DNA from: CAMCXE01 sp046347475
Lineage (GTDB): Bacteria > Pseudomonadota > Gammaproteobacteria > Pseudomonadales > Cellvibrionaceae
NCBI GenBank assembly: GCA_046347475.1
Contig: JAXMGD010000009.1
Coordinates: forward strand, 1 to 64,000
Length of the DNA: 64,000 bases
Reading direction: 5' to 3'
Shown: one piece after another, positions 8,576-17,133 of the stretch
Layout of the letters: the number at the start of each line of letters is the position of its first letter
Position numbering within the stretch: the stretch's first letter is position 1
The notes under the pieces: model-generated
What the model was told of the DNA's origin: nothing
Seen by the model: only the letters and a program-made list of their open reading frames with translations
Database searches by the model: none
Made by a program: the position numbers and the translations under genes

Positions 8576-11500
8576 GTGGTGAATGTGATGGGGCAGGGTG
8601 GTTCGCTAGAGCTGTTAAAAGAGAAGTTAAAAGCGCTTCCTAAAGATAAGGTTTTGGCTCTTAAAAAACGCCTTGCCGAAATGGGCATCAGTATTGAGTT
8701 TAATGGGCTTGCGCTTAGCCCCATTGATAGAAAACTTTTACTACCTGCATCCTATGTACAGCACCGCCTATGGTTTTCCAATCTGCGCAATGAGCAAGGC
8801 GATGCAACGTACAACCTGCCAGTTGCCGTCAGGTTGGCGGGTGTTTTAAATGTGGGTGCGCTTGCGGCTGCGTACCAATATGTCGTTAGCCGGCACGAAA
8901 CCTTGCGCACGACTTTTGCGGTACACGATGGTGAAATTATTCAAGTAATTCACGATCACCCGCTGAGTTTGCGCGTGCGCGCTGTAAATGAAAGCGCCAT
9001 CAAACAGGAAGTGAAGGATCATGCCATGGCTCGTTTTGATCTTGAAAAAGGCCCGTTAATTAAAGCGGATTTGCTGCAGATCAGCGCTACCGATAACCTC
9101 TTGTTAATTAACATACACCACATTATTTCAGATGGTTGGTCGCAAGGATCGCTATTGTTGCCGGAACTGTTTGCCGCCTACCAGGCCATTGAGCAGGGCA
9201 CACAGGTGGACTTGCCCGCCCTGTCGGTGCAATACGCCGACTATGCGTACTGGCAAAAACAGCAGGATATGTCTGCTCATTTGGCCTATTGGAAAGGCCA
9301 ATTGGCCGGGTACGATGACGGCGTATTAATCCCCACCGACTTTCCCCGCGAAGGTGCAGCGGGCAGCCGAGTGAAGTTGCTCACCCGGCACTATAGCCTG
9401 GAGTTTTCCCAGCAGTTAGAACGCTTCAGCCGGGCGCACGGCAGCACGTTATTTATGACCTTGCTGGCAGGTTTCGCGGTGGTGCTGCACCGTTACACTG
9501 ACTTGCGGGATATGTGTATTGGCGTCACCACAGCGGGCCGCACTATGCCGCAGCTGGAGCCGCTTATTGGCTTTTTCATTAATATTTTGCCTCTGCGAAT
9601 TTACCTGTCCGACTGCATGAGTGTGCAGGATTTGATGGCGGCGGTTCGGCAGACGACCCTGGACGCGTTTGATCATCAGGATCTTCCGTTCGAGCATCTG
9701 CTTAACGAAATGACGGCCTCGGGCAGCACGCGGGCAGGCTCTTTAGTACCTTTAATCTTGCGCCATCAAAACTTTCCGCGCATAAAAGTAGAAGACGTTC
9801 TACCCAGTGGCTTGCAGCGCACAACACTGATGGCTGCGGACGATGAAGATGAAGCGCTCGAAATGGCCGCCAAGTGTGAAATCGATTTCGCCTTCTACGG
9901 CGGTGGCGATCAGCCGCTGGAGCTGCTTGCCGAATACGATGCGGATCTGTTTCAGCGGGCGAGTATCGAGCGCTTGCTGCAGCACCTTGATCACATCTTG
10001 CAGGCCATGATGGATAACAGCGATCAGCGCTTGAGCGAGCTACCTTTGTACGGTGAGCAGGAGCGGCAAGCCTTACTCAATGAAGGTCATGGCCGCAGGC
10101 TTGAGCGCGGGCTGGATCCGGCGGCCCATGTGGTTGCGCAATTTGAACGGCACGCGGCGGCGGCAGCGGCGGACAAGGTGGCCTGCTACGCGCTGGCGCG
10201 CAGCATTAGTTACGGTGAGCTAAATACCCAGGCAAACCGTTTGGCCCACTATTTAATTGAGCGGGGTGTGGGGCCTGAGTCGGTGGTCGGCGTGTATCTG
10301 GAGCGCTCCATCGAAACCCTTGTGGCACTGCTGGCGATTTTCAAAGCGGGCGGCGCCTATGTTCCCCTGGATGTGCATTACCCCCAACACTACCTCGAGT
10401 TAATGATCAACAGCGCCGGGTTGTCGCAGATTCTGTGCAATGGGGCAACGCAAACTGCGCTGCCACCGGTGGCGGTGGAAACCCTCAATATCGACACCCT
10501 GGCGGATGTTCTGGCGGCACAACCTCAGGTGAATCCAGGGCGGGATCTAGCCCCCGATCAACTGGCCTATGTGCTGTATACCTCGGGTTCGACCGGCACG
10601 CCCAAGGGGGTTGAAGTTCCGCACGCGCAGCTCACCAACTGCCTGCAAAATTACTGTGCGCAATACCCCCTTGAGGCAGATGAACGGGTCGCGCAACGCA
10701 CCACCACAGCCTTTGCCGTCTCGGTCAAAGAATTATTTGCGGCGTTAATATCCGGTGCCTCGGTGGTGATTCTGGCGGACGAGATCAGCAAAGACCCGGC
10801 CCGTTTGGCCGCCGCGATTGGGAACTACGCCGTCACCCGCCTGAGTATTGTTCCCTCCCATCTGGAAGCACTGCTTGGCAGCGGGATTGCCGCTTCGCTT
10901 ACGGGTTTGCGCTACTGCATTACGGCGGGGGAGCCGTTACCGAAAAATCTGGTTGACCGCTTCAAACAATTATTGCCGCGCACGCGATTGTTAAATAACT
11001 ACGGCTGTACCGAGTTCAACGATATTACCTACCAGGATGTGTTGGCGCTGGAAGGGGATTACCAATTTGTACCGGTCGGTTTTCCAATTGCCAATACCGA
11101 AGTTTATGTGTTGGACGCGCAGCTGCGGCCGGTGCCGGTCGGGGTTCCCGGCGAGTTGTGTGTGGCGGGGCAGAGCCTGCCGAGGGGCTATCGCGGGCGG
11201 CCCGATCTGACAGCGGAAAAATTTATCACTCACCCGTTTTCATCTCGGCCCGGTGCGCGTCTGTTTAAAACCGGTGACCAGGTCAAGCGCCTGCCCGATG
11301 GTGCCCTGGAGTTTCTTGGACGGCAGGATTTTCAGATTAAAGTCCGGGGGTTCCGTGTTGACGCCCGGCAGGTTGAATATGTGATGAGCCGTTATCCCGG
11401 CGTCGCACTGTCCATCGCCAGTCACTGGGTGGAGGGTGATCAGTTGGTGGGGTACTTTACCGAGCAGCCGGGAAACTCCGTTGATAGGCTGCACTTAAAG

Positions 11501-11911
11501 CGTTATTTGGGCGGACGCTTGCCGGGTTATATGGTGCCGGATGTGCTGGTGCGGCTGGAGAGTTTGCCGCGGTTGCCCAACGGCAAGGTGGATCGCCGCA
11601 ACCTGCCGCCGCCCACCTCGCTGGTGAATAGCGACCAGTATGTCCCACCGGCAACCACAACGGAAAAAGCCTTGGCGTTAATTTGGGCGAAAGTATTGAA
11701 CCTGCCCGCGGAGAAAATTGGCCGCGACGATAACTTTTTTGATCTGGGCGGGCATTCGTTGAGTGCCATGCGGCTGCTTGCTACCTTGAAAAATGACTTT
11801 TTATATAGCTGTTCTCTTAAGGATTTTTTTGATTTAAGCGACCTTAAACAATTATCCCAAAGTGTTGATGACAGAATTGAGCTGGTGCTCAGTCTAATTG
11901 CCGATATTTAA
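8576..11911 (+). CDS. Single-module NRPS (C-A-T), predicted p-aminobenzoate-type substrate
   Basis: A protein of 1111 residues from GTG 8576 (GTG 8579/8585 and ATG 8588 also possible). A short charged N-terminal helix region (1-40) precedes an LCL-looking condensation domain (about 45-480; active site HHIISDGWS near 181), an adenylation domain (about 510-1005; YTSGSTGTPKG near 664) and a carrier domain with GGHSL (phosphopantetheine Ser1061). There is no thioesterase. Aligned to GrsA by eye, the pocket residues are A714, V715, K718, S757, I782, A784, N808, D816, I817 and K1004. Alanine replaces the Asp that holds the alpha-amino group, so the substrate is probably not an alpha-amino acid. The code resembles the AVKYVANDAK-type code I recall for p-aminobenzoate domains of albicidin and cystobactamid. 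PabA and PabBC upstream would supply that acid. Confidence 0.85.
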   Translation: MVNVMGQGGSLELLKEKLKALPKDKVLALKKRLAEMGISIEFNGLALSPIDRKLLLPASYVQHRLWFSNLRNEQGDATYNLPVAVRLAGVLNVGALAAAYQYVVSRHETLRTTFAVHDGEIIQVIHDHPLSLRVRAVNESAIKQEVKDHAMARFDLEKGPLIKADLLQISATDNLLLINIHHIISDGWSQGSLLLPELFAAYQAIEQGTQVDLPALSVQYADYAYWQKQQDMSAHLAYWKGQLAGYDDGVLIPTDFPREGAAGSRVKLLTRHYSLEFSQQLERFSRAHGSTLFMTLLAGFAVVLHRYTDLRDMCIGVTTAGRTMPQLEPLIGFFINILPLRIYLSDCMSVQDLMAAVRQTTLDAFDHQDLPFEHLLNEMTASGSTRAGSLVPLILRHQNFPRIKVEDVLPSGLQRTTLMAADDEDEALEMAAKCEIDFAFYGGGDQPLELLAEYDADLFQRASIERLLQHLDHILQAMMDNSDQRLSELPLYGEQERQALLNEGHGRRLERGLDPAAHVVAQFERHAAAAAADKVACYALARSISYGELNTQANRLAHYLIERGVGPESVVGVYLERSIETLVALLAIFKAGGAYVPLDVHYPQHYLELMINSAGLSQILCNGATQTALPPVAVETLNIDTLADVLAAQPQVNPGRDLAPDQLAYVLYTSGSTGTPKGVEVPHAQLTNCLQNYCAQYPLEADERVAQRTTTAFAVSVKELFAALISGASVVILADEISKDPARLAAAIGNYAVTRLSIVPSHLEALLGSGIAASLTGLRYCITAGEPLPKNLVDRFKQLLPRTRLLNNYGCTEFNDITYQDVLALEGDYQFVPVGFPIANTEVYVLDAQLRPVPVGVPGELCVAGQSLPRGYRGRPDLTAEKFITHPFSSRPGARLFKTGDQVKRLPDGALEFLGRQDFQIKVRGFRVDARQVEYVMSRYPGVALSIASHWVEGDQLVGYFTEQPGNSVDRLHLKRYLGGRLPGYMVPDVLVRLESLPRLPNGKVDRRNLPPPTSLVNSDQYVPPATTTEKALALIWAKVLNLPAEKIGRDDNFFDLGGHSLSAMRLLATLKNDFLYSCSLKDFFDLSDLKQLSQSVDDRIELVLSLIADI

Positions 11912-11929
11912 TGGCGCGGCTGCCAGTGA

Positions 11930-12823
11930 TTATGGTTTGCGATTGGCGTATTTTTCTTTCGCCTGTTTATACCATTCGATACTGAACCACAGGCGGCTAT
12001 CCTGCAGAGCTGGATCTTTGTGTAGATCTGGGTTTTCGATGGATAAAATACGCCGCTGTTCTAGGTTGAGCTGCGTGAGTTGGTCGCCATAGGTTGAAAA
12101 AAACCATTGATCAAAACTGCCGTCTTCAATGCTTTTCATTAAGCCGCGCTCTAACGCTTTTTGCAGGCGCGGATTGTTTTTGGCTACAAAAAAATAATAA
12201 GCCGCTGGGTAGCGCAGAAGAAGATTTTTTTCGATGCTCAAGCCCTGGCTGCTCGGTTCTTTTTGTTCGGCAATAATTTCAAAAATGGAGCGAGGAAACA
12301 ACTGCGCGCGCCCCATGGATACCATTTTAAATAACCCGGCCCAATTGGGCGCTCGTTCTACCAAAAAACCATTTTTTTGCAGAATATCCGAATCGGCCCA
12401 ATCGTGGCCCTGCACAAAAATTAATGGGCGCAGGTCATGGATGTTATTGACCTGATCAAAACGTGCCTGATCACCCGCGCGAATGAAAAAGGCGCGCCAG
12501 CCGATAACCCCTTTGCATAAAGGGATGCGCACGGGTAATAACTCCTGTTCGCGCTCGGCGGTGGTATTCATCCAATGCACATCATATTGGTTGGATTGCA
12601 ACAGCAAAACGCTGCGCCGTTCGCTGTATTCAGAGAAATCCACGTTGATTAATTTATAGGCCTCACCCGAGCGGTCCAGTGCCATACGTAAAAGGGTGAC
12701 AAAATAAACATCCCGTTTGGCGAAATAGGGGTGTTGTATGGAGGGATAACGCACCAGCATTTCCTGTGCAGCAATGGGCCAAGCCGCTAAAAAAAAGCTG
12801 AGTGCAATAATAAATCTACCCAT
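11930..12823 (-). CDS. Periplasmic solute-binding-like protein (SBP_bac_3 type)
   Basis: The frame opens at 12949, but ATG 12823 gives a clean signal peptide (MGRFIIALSFFLAAWPIAAQ), so the mature periplasmic protein starts near EMLVRYP. The body resembles the solute-binding fold used both by ABC transporters and as a sensory input: YDVHWMNTTAERE, LCKGVIGWRAFFI, and a C-terminal NNPRLQKALERGLMKSIEDGSFDQWFF, the last typical of amino-acid-type binding proteins (IEDGSFDQW). No permease or ATPase is encoded nearby, so a sensing role with the hybrid kinase encoded divergently (13805) is possible. It converges on the NRPS gene with only 18 bases between stops. Ligand unknown. Confidence 0.7.
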   Translation of the reverse strand: MGRFIIALSFFLAAWPIAAQEMLVRYPSIQHPYFAKRDVYFVTLLRMALDRSGEAYKLINVDFSEYSERRSVLLLQSNQYDVHWMNTTAEREQELLPVRIPLCKGVIGWRAFFIRAGDQARFDQVNNIHDLRPLIFVQGHDWADSDILQKNGFLVERAPNWAGLFKMVSMGRAQLFPRSIFEIIAEQKEPSSQGLSIEKNLLLRYPAAYYFFVAKNNPRLQKALERGLMKSIEDGSFDQWFFSTYGDQLTQLNLEQRRILSIENPDLHKDPALQDSRLWFSIEWYKQAKEKYANRKP

Positions 12824-13083
12824 TGTGAATAAGCCCTGCTGTTCTTTTGGACTGTTGACAATGCCTGGCCTGTTTGAATGTTTGTGCGTGTTTGTTATGT
12901 CGCATTGAATAGTCGTTAAGCTCTGATGAATTCGTGCTGGTGGGTACATTCACTGTAGGCTAAATACCGCCACAGGGCCCTGCTGGTGTTTTCTGTTACG
13001 GCAAATTAACTGAGGTTTGCGTTATATACTATTTTATATCAGAGGTGAATTTCTGCCCATTATTTACAGCCCAGAAGTGCTTT

Positions 13084-13263
13084 ACAGCTTGTTGAAATAC
13101 GTTGGCTGCGAAGGTATGGCAAGGCAAATTTGGCGAAAAAACCGGACGACTGCATGGATGGAGAAGGTTGAGCAATTGCCGAGTTTACTCGGAGTAAATG
13201 AGGATTTTTTCGCCAAATTTAACGCCGCCAGACCTATTAAGGTAGTAGTTCAACACGCTGTTA
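13084..13263. repeat. R3 repeat copy
   Basis: Begins CAGCTTGTTGAAATACG and ends GTAGTTCAACACGCTG, so the ends are inverted. The core shares AAATTTGGCGAAAAAACCGG, CTGCATGGATG, GAGTTTACTCGGAGTAAATG and TTCGCCAAATTTAACGCCGCCAGACCTA (seen in pieces) with the copies at 23716, 31858 and 35762. It generates a spurious 92-codon reading frame. Confidence 0.75.
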
Positions 13264-13804
13264 GGGCCCATTTATATGGCCAGTTGCGACCATAGCCGTG
13301 TGCGCCTCGTCCAACTAGCCTCAGTTAAGCGTTGCTAGCGCCTATTGCAACATGGGTTTAGGGGATTAAGTGCTGGGGATTAAGTGCTCTGGTCATGTGC
13401 GGCTCATACGAGAGTGTCTTTTCATGGGGGCTCCTGTCGGTGGTTTTAATACACCCCTTATGTTTTGGCTGGGCTTGCTCAATCGGTGATGGCGCATGTG
13501 CCCCGCTGAGTCTTGTGCAGCGAGTAAAGACTGTTGTGCTCAGGGCTTAAAGCTGCAGCGTTAATTATCTTATAAAGTGTGGCCGCCTATTTTGATTGAG
13601 CGTTGCTCATGGTCGTGTTCTGGGCCGAAAGCCTGTTATTTGGCTGCTAAATCAACCTACAGCGTTTATACTCGCTGAGTACCTGGGCCCTGCATGTGTT
13701 TTGTTAGCAGATTCTTATGCGCTTGGGCGGCGCACCTGCCTTGTGGTGTTTACTACTATTTCACAGAGTGTCAATCTCAACACCTACGGAGGGTAAGACT
13801 GCAG
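13264..13804. other. Gene-free stretch upstream of the hybrid kinase
   Basis: No convincing gene, repeat-family member or terminator was seen. It is about 540 bases long and should contain the kinase promoter. The only clear signal is the ribosome binding site GGAGG at 13788-13792. Confidence 0.5.
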
Positions 13805-16171
13805 ATGGTACGGGTTAAAACTACTTCTTTGGCGGCACGCTTATTACAGGTGGTTTTAGCAATTTACTTAAGCCTCGCTCTGGTATTAACCACCGGGCAG
13901 TTGGCGTTAGAGTATCAAAATGAAAAAACCCGCTTGACTCAGGAAGTGGAGAATATCGCCACTACCTTTGCGCCCATTATTTCTAAATCCCTCTGGAACG
14001 TCGATGAAGAGCAAACCCGAGTTACCCTGCAGGGTGTATTGGGTATTAATTACGACGTATTGAGCGTTAAACTGCTGGATGTCAGCGGTGAGGTGTTGCA
14101 CGAATTTGCGCCCACAAAAGAAAAGCATTCGTTGTTCTCTGATTGGCCCTTGTTGCACCAGCTTACCAAGCCCTTCTTAGAAACCTACTTGTTTCAGTAC
14201 GATTTGTATTACGCCGGTGGATTTACCAATAACCAGAGAATTGGTTCTCTGCAGTTAAGCAGTAATTCCGATGTGATTCTAAATCGTGCGGCGCGAACTT
14301 TTTTTATCACCGTCGTGAGCGCTGCGTTTAAAACAGCTCTTTTGTCGTTAATCTTTTATTTTATTTTGCGCATTATGGTTGGCAGGCCCTTAATGCGAAT
14401 TACCAGCGTTATGCAGGGCATCACTGCGGAGAATGGCGCCTTGGCGCCCAGTGTGGATGCGGCATTGCTCGAACGCTCCGACGAATTGGGCGGTATGGTG
14501 CGCACCTTTGATGAAATGACCCGCGCCCTTAAGCGTAAAGACGAGGCATTAAATTCGTATTCCCTTGAATTGGAAGCCAAGGTGCATGAGCGCACCTTGC
14601 AATTGGAACGCGCCTCCCAGGCTAAGAGTGAATTTTTAGCCTCCGTCAGCCATGAAATACGCACGCCTATGAATGGCGTGATTGGTTTGGCACATTTATT
14701 ATCGGAAACCGACCTTAATCCGCTGCAGCGGCAATACGTGACGACTATTGAGCAATCAGGTGAAACGCTCACTAAATTAATTAATGAAATATTGGATCAC
14801 TTAAAATTAGAGTCCAATAAAATTGAGTTGGAAATAACGCCCATTCAACCGGAAACCCTGGTGCATGAAAGCGCAGCGCTGTTTTTGCGCCAGGCGCGCC
14901 AAGCCAATATTGAAGTAGTAATTGCCTATGCGCCTGAATGCCCGGCGGTATTATTGGGCGATGCCGTGCGGTTGCGTCAGGTGTTGGTGAACTTACTGGG
15001 CAATGCCTTTAAATTTACTCAGCAGGGGCGAATCAGTTTGCAGGTTGAACCTGTGAAGGCCCGTGATGGAGCCGCTGAGGATGCGCTGTTATTTTCCATA
15101 CACGACTCAGGCATTGGAATCGACGCAGCCCAAATACAGCGGTTATTTAAACCTTTTAGCCAGGCGGACAGTTCCACCACACGCCGATACGGTGGCACAG
15201 GTTTGGGGCTGGCGATATGCAAACAATTAGTGGAGCTTATGGGCGGGCGTATTGGCGTGGAGAGCCAGCCGGGGGAGGGCTCTACATTTTGGTTCACTCT
15301 GCCGGTGCGCGCCGTTACGGAAACCTCGCCAACAGGGGGTGTGTTTGAGGCGCCCTTGGGTGTTTATTTAATTGCCGACGGCTCGCCTTATGAAGCCCAG
15401 TGTGTAGCGCTGTTGCAGCACCGAAATATCCCGGTACATCATCTGCCTGACCACGCAGCCTTAATTAATCATGTGCCTGCGCAGGCGCCGCGCCAGGTGG
15501 CCATAATTATGGCCCACTGCGCCCAGCAGGATCGCGGCCCTCAGTATTTAACCGAATTAATTCAGCAGGTGCGCCGCCGCTGTGATATTTCACTGCTCAT
15601 CATGGCGCCTGAATATTGTGCGCAATTTGTTGCGCATTTAGATGCCGCCATGAGTTTATTGGTAACGCCTTGTACCAATACTGCTTTTTATAAATGTCTT
15701 AGTCAGTTAGCGATGGGGATTCCCACGGCGCAGGAGGTTGCTGTGCCCACAAAAACCTACCCGAATTTTAGTGCGCTTAGGGTATTGGTGGCGGAGGATA
15801 ATCCGGTGAATCAGATGGTGATTTGTGGGTTGTTAAAAAAATATTTGATTGAACCGGCAGTAGTGGAAAATGGCCGCGCCGCGGTGGACTACTGTCATGA
15901 TCATCCGCACGCGGTGGATTTAATTTTAATGGATGGTGAGATGCCTGTGCTGGATGGTTGGCAAGCCGCGCAACAGATTCGCGGTGCTGATGCCCGCCGC
16001 AGCAACGGCAAGCCGATCATGATTACCGCAATGACCGCCCATGTGTTAGAGCAATTTGCCGATAACATAGCCCAGCACGGTATGGATAATGTGTTGAGCA
16101 AGCCCACCAAACCCGCTGATTTAGAAGCCATATTGCGCGAGTGTTTTGCCCTTGGGGGCTATAACGCATAG
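13805..16171 (+). CDS. Hybrid sensor histidine kinase / response regulator
   Basis: A protein of 788 residues from ATG 13805, preceded by GGAGG (13788-13792); the longer frame from 13694 lacks family character. Order: transmembrane helix (about 8-30), periplasmic sensor region (about 35-160, with KSLWNVDEEQTRVTL), second transmembrane helix ending at RIMVGRPL, a HAMP-like linker with coiled coil, HisKA with the phosphorylatable His283 in SVSHEIRTPMNG, HATPase_c (NLLGNAFKFT, DSGIGI, GTGLGLAI), a poorly conserved receiver-like segment (GVYLIADGSPYEA), and a C-terminal receiver with Asp710 in LILMDGEMP. There is no HPt domain, so phosphotransfer probably needs a separate protein. Signal unknown; the binding protein at 11930 is a candidate partner. 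Confidence 0.9.
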   Translation: MVRVKTTSLAARLLQVVLAIYLSLALVLTTGQLALEYQNEKTRLTQEVENIATTFAPIISKSLWNVDEEQTRVTLQGVLGINYDVLSVKLLDVSGEVLHEFAPTKEKHSLFSDWPLLHQLTKPFLETYLFQYDLYYAGGFTNNQRIGSLQLSSNSDVILNRAARTFFITVVSAAFKTALLSLIFYFILRIMVGRPLMRITSVMQGITAENGALAPSVDAALLERSDELGGMVRTFDEMTRALKRKDEALNSYSLELEAKVHERTLQLERASQAKSEFLASVSHEIRTPMNGVIGLAHLLSETDLNPLQRQYVTTIEQSGETLTKLINEILDHLKLESNKIELEITPIQPETLVHESAALFLRQARQANIEVVIAYAPECPAVLLGDAVRLRQVLVNLLGNAFKFTQQGRISLQVEPVKARDGAAEDALLFSIHDSGIGIDAAQIQRLFKPFSQADSSTTRRYGGTGLGLAICKQLVELMGGRIGVESQPGEGSTFWFTLPVRAVTETSPTGGVFEAPLGVYLIADGSPYEAQCVALLQHRNIPVHHLPDHAALINHVPAQAPRQVAIIMAHCAQQDRGPQYLTELIQQVRRRCDISLLIMAPEYCAQFVAHLDAAMSLLVTPCTNTAFYKCLSQLAMGIPTAQEVAVPTKTYPNFSALRVLVAEDNPVNQMVICGLLKKYLIEPAVVENGRAAVDYCHDHPHAVDLILMDGEMPVLDGWQAAQQIRGADARRSNGKPIMITAMTAHVLEQFADNIAQHGMDNVLSKPTKPADLEAILRECFALGGYNA

Positions 16172-16240
16172 GGTTTTACTCTGATTATCGCAAGTGGGCT
16201 TTTAGTGAGGTAATGTTTGGTGGTGGGATAAGGTGAGAGC

Positions 16241-16360
16241 GCTTCTGATTAATGGCATGTTTTGCTTTTTACAAAACTGTCGCGCGCATGGAGCCTGCGC
16301 TGGGCCATGGAGAATTGTTCGGGCGTTTTTGATAAAAACTAAGAGTGGAATTTATCTGGC
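16241..16360. repeat. R4 repeat copy, diverged
   Basis: Left end CTTCTGATTAAT and right end GTGGAATTTATCTGG are worn versions of the R4 ends. The inner TTACAAAACTGTCGC, GCATGGAGCCTGCGC and TCGGGCGTTTTTGA match the copy at 59671. It lies between the hybrid kinase and the next gene. Confidence 0.6.
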
Positions 16361-16399
16361 TATACTTAAAATTTTTTTTGGACCAATAGGACATTAATT

Positions 16400-16987
16400 A
16401 TGAGTGATAATATTTACACGCCACCTAAGGCTGCGCCGCTGCCTGCGGGTTTTGGTGGGAATCAGCCGCATTTTTATGCTGTGGCAACAAAAAAATGCGC
16501 GGTGTTATTTTTTATAACGGTGGGAATGTACATGGTTTACTGGATGTATAAAAACTGGAGCCAGTATAAAGCGGCTACCGGTGCCACCATTATGCCGGCC
16601 ATGCGCGGGATTTTTTCGGTGTTTTACATCCACTCTTTATTTGATGCGGTGCAGACAAAGCTTGAGCAGGATGGGCGGGCGGTGGAGTGGGAACCTAAAG
16701 CCTTGGCCACGGGGTTGGTTATTTTAGTGGTGCTCTCTAATGTATTGAGTATGGTGGGCAATAGATTATTTCACTCCTCGTTAATGGATTATGTTTCATT
16801 CATTTTAATAATTCCGATGGGTATGCAGATTTTAAAGGCCCAAAAGGTGATTAATATTGCCTGCGGTGATGAATCCGGTGCAGGCAATAGTCGCTTTACG
16901 GCAGCTAATTGGGTGTGGCTTTTGTTGGGCGGGTTATTGTGGCTGTTGATCGCCATGGGTATCTTCATGGAGGCCCCTGCTGCTTAA
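16400..16987 (+). CDS. Inner-membrane protein, DUF4234-like
   Basis: A protein of 195 residues with a short cytosolic N-terminus (NIYTPPKAAP), then probable membrane segments at about 33-50, 104-120, 130-147 and 172-190. The first segment, FFITVGMYMVYWMYKNW, resembles the start of DUF4234-type proteins, where a helix ending in YWxYKNW is followed by an amphipathic region. No enzymatic motif is visible and the function is unknown. It is a single gene between the hybrid kinase and a convergent two-component operon, followed by a good hairpin terminator. Translation from ATG 16400 follows a weak AGGA-like site (16387-16391). Confidence 0.75.
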   Translation: MSDNIYTPPKAAPLPAGFGGNQPHFYAVATKKCAVLFFITVGMYMVYWMYKNWSQYKAATGATIMPAMRGIFSVFYIHSLFDAVQTKLEQDGRAVEWEPKALATGLVILVVLSNVLSMVGNRLFHSSLMDYVSFILIIPMGMQILKAQKVINIACGDESGAGNSRFTAANWVWLLLGGLLWLLIAMGIFMEAPAA

Positions 16988-17007
16988 GTCTTCGGCCTCT
17001 AAAATCT

Positions 17008-17040
17008 TGGGCGTGATTTAACGCGCCCGGATTTTTTTAT
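17008..17040 (+). terminator. Rho-independent terminator
   Basis: GGGCG and CGCCC form a stem around a loop of about ten bases, followed by a run of seven T. It closes the 16400-16987 gene and faces the convergent kinase operon. Confidence 0.65.
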
Positions 17041-17133
17041 GTCGTTATTCCTGTGGTTAGGTTAGCTGTTAGGGCTAATACCAAGTGGCCTAACCAACCC
17101 CTCGTTGTCTTCGCGCGCGAACCCGCCAGCCGT

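Noticed and set aside
13017..13295. 92-codon plus-strand frame
   Set aside because: It lies inside an R3 repeat copy; the protein has no family character and similar frames arise from other R3 copies.
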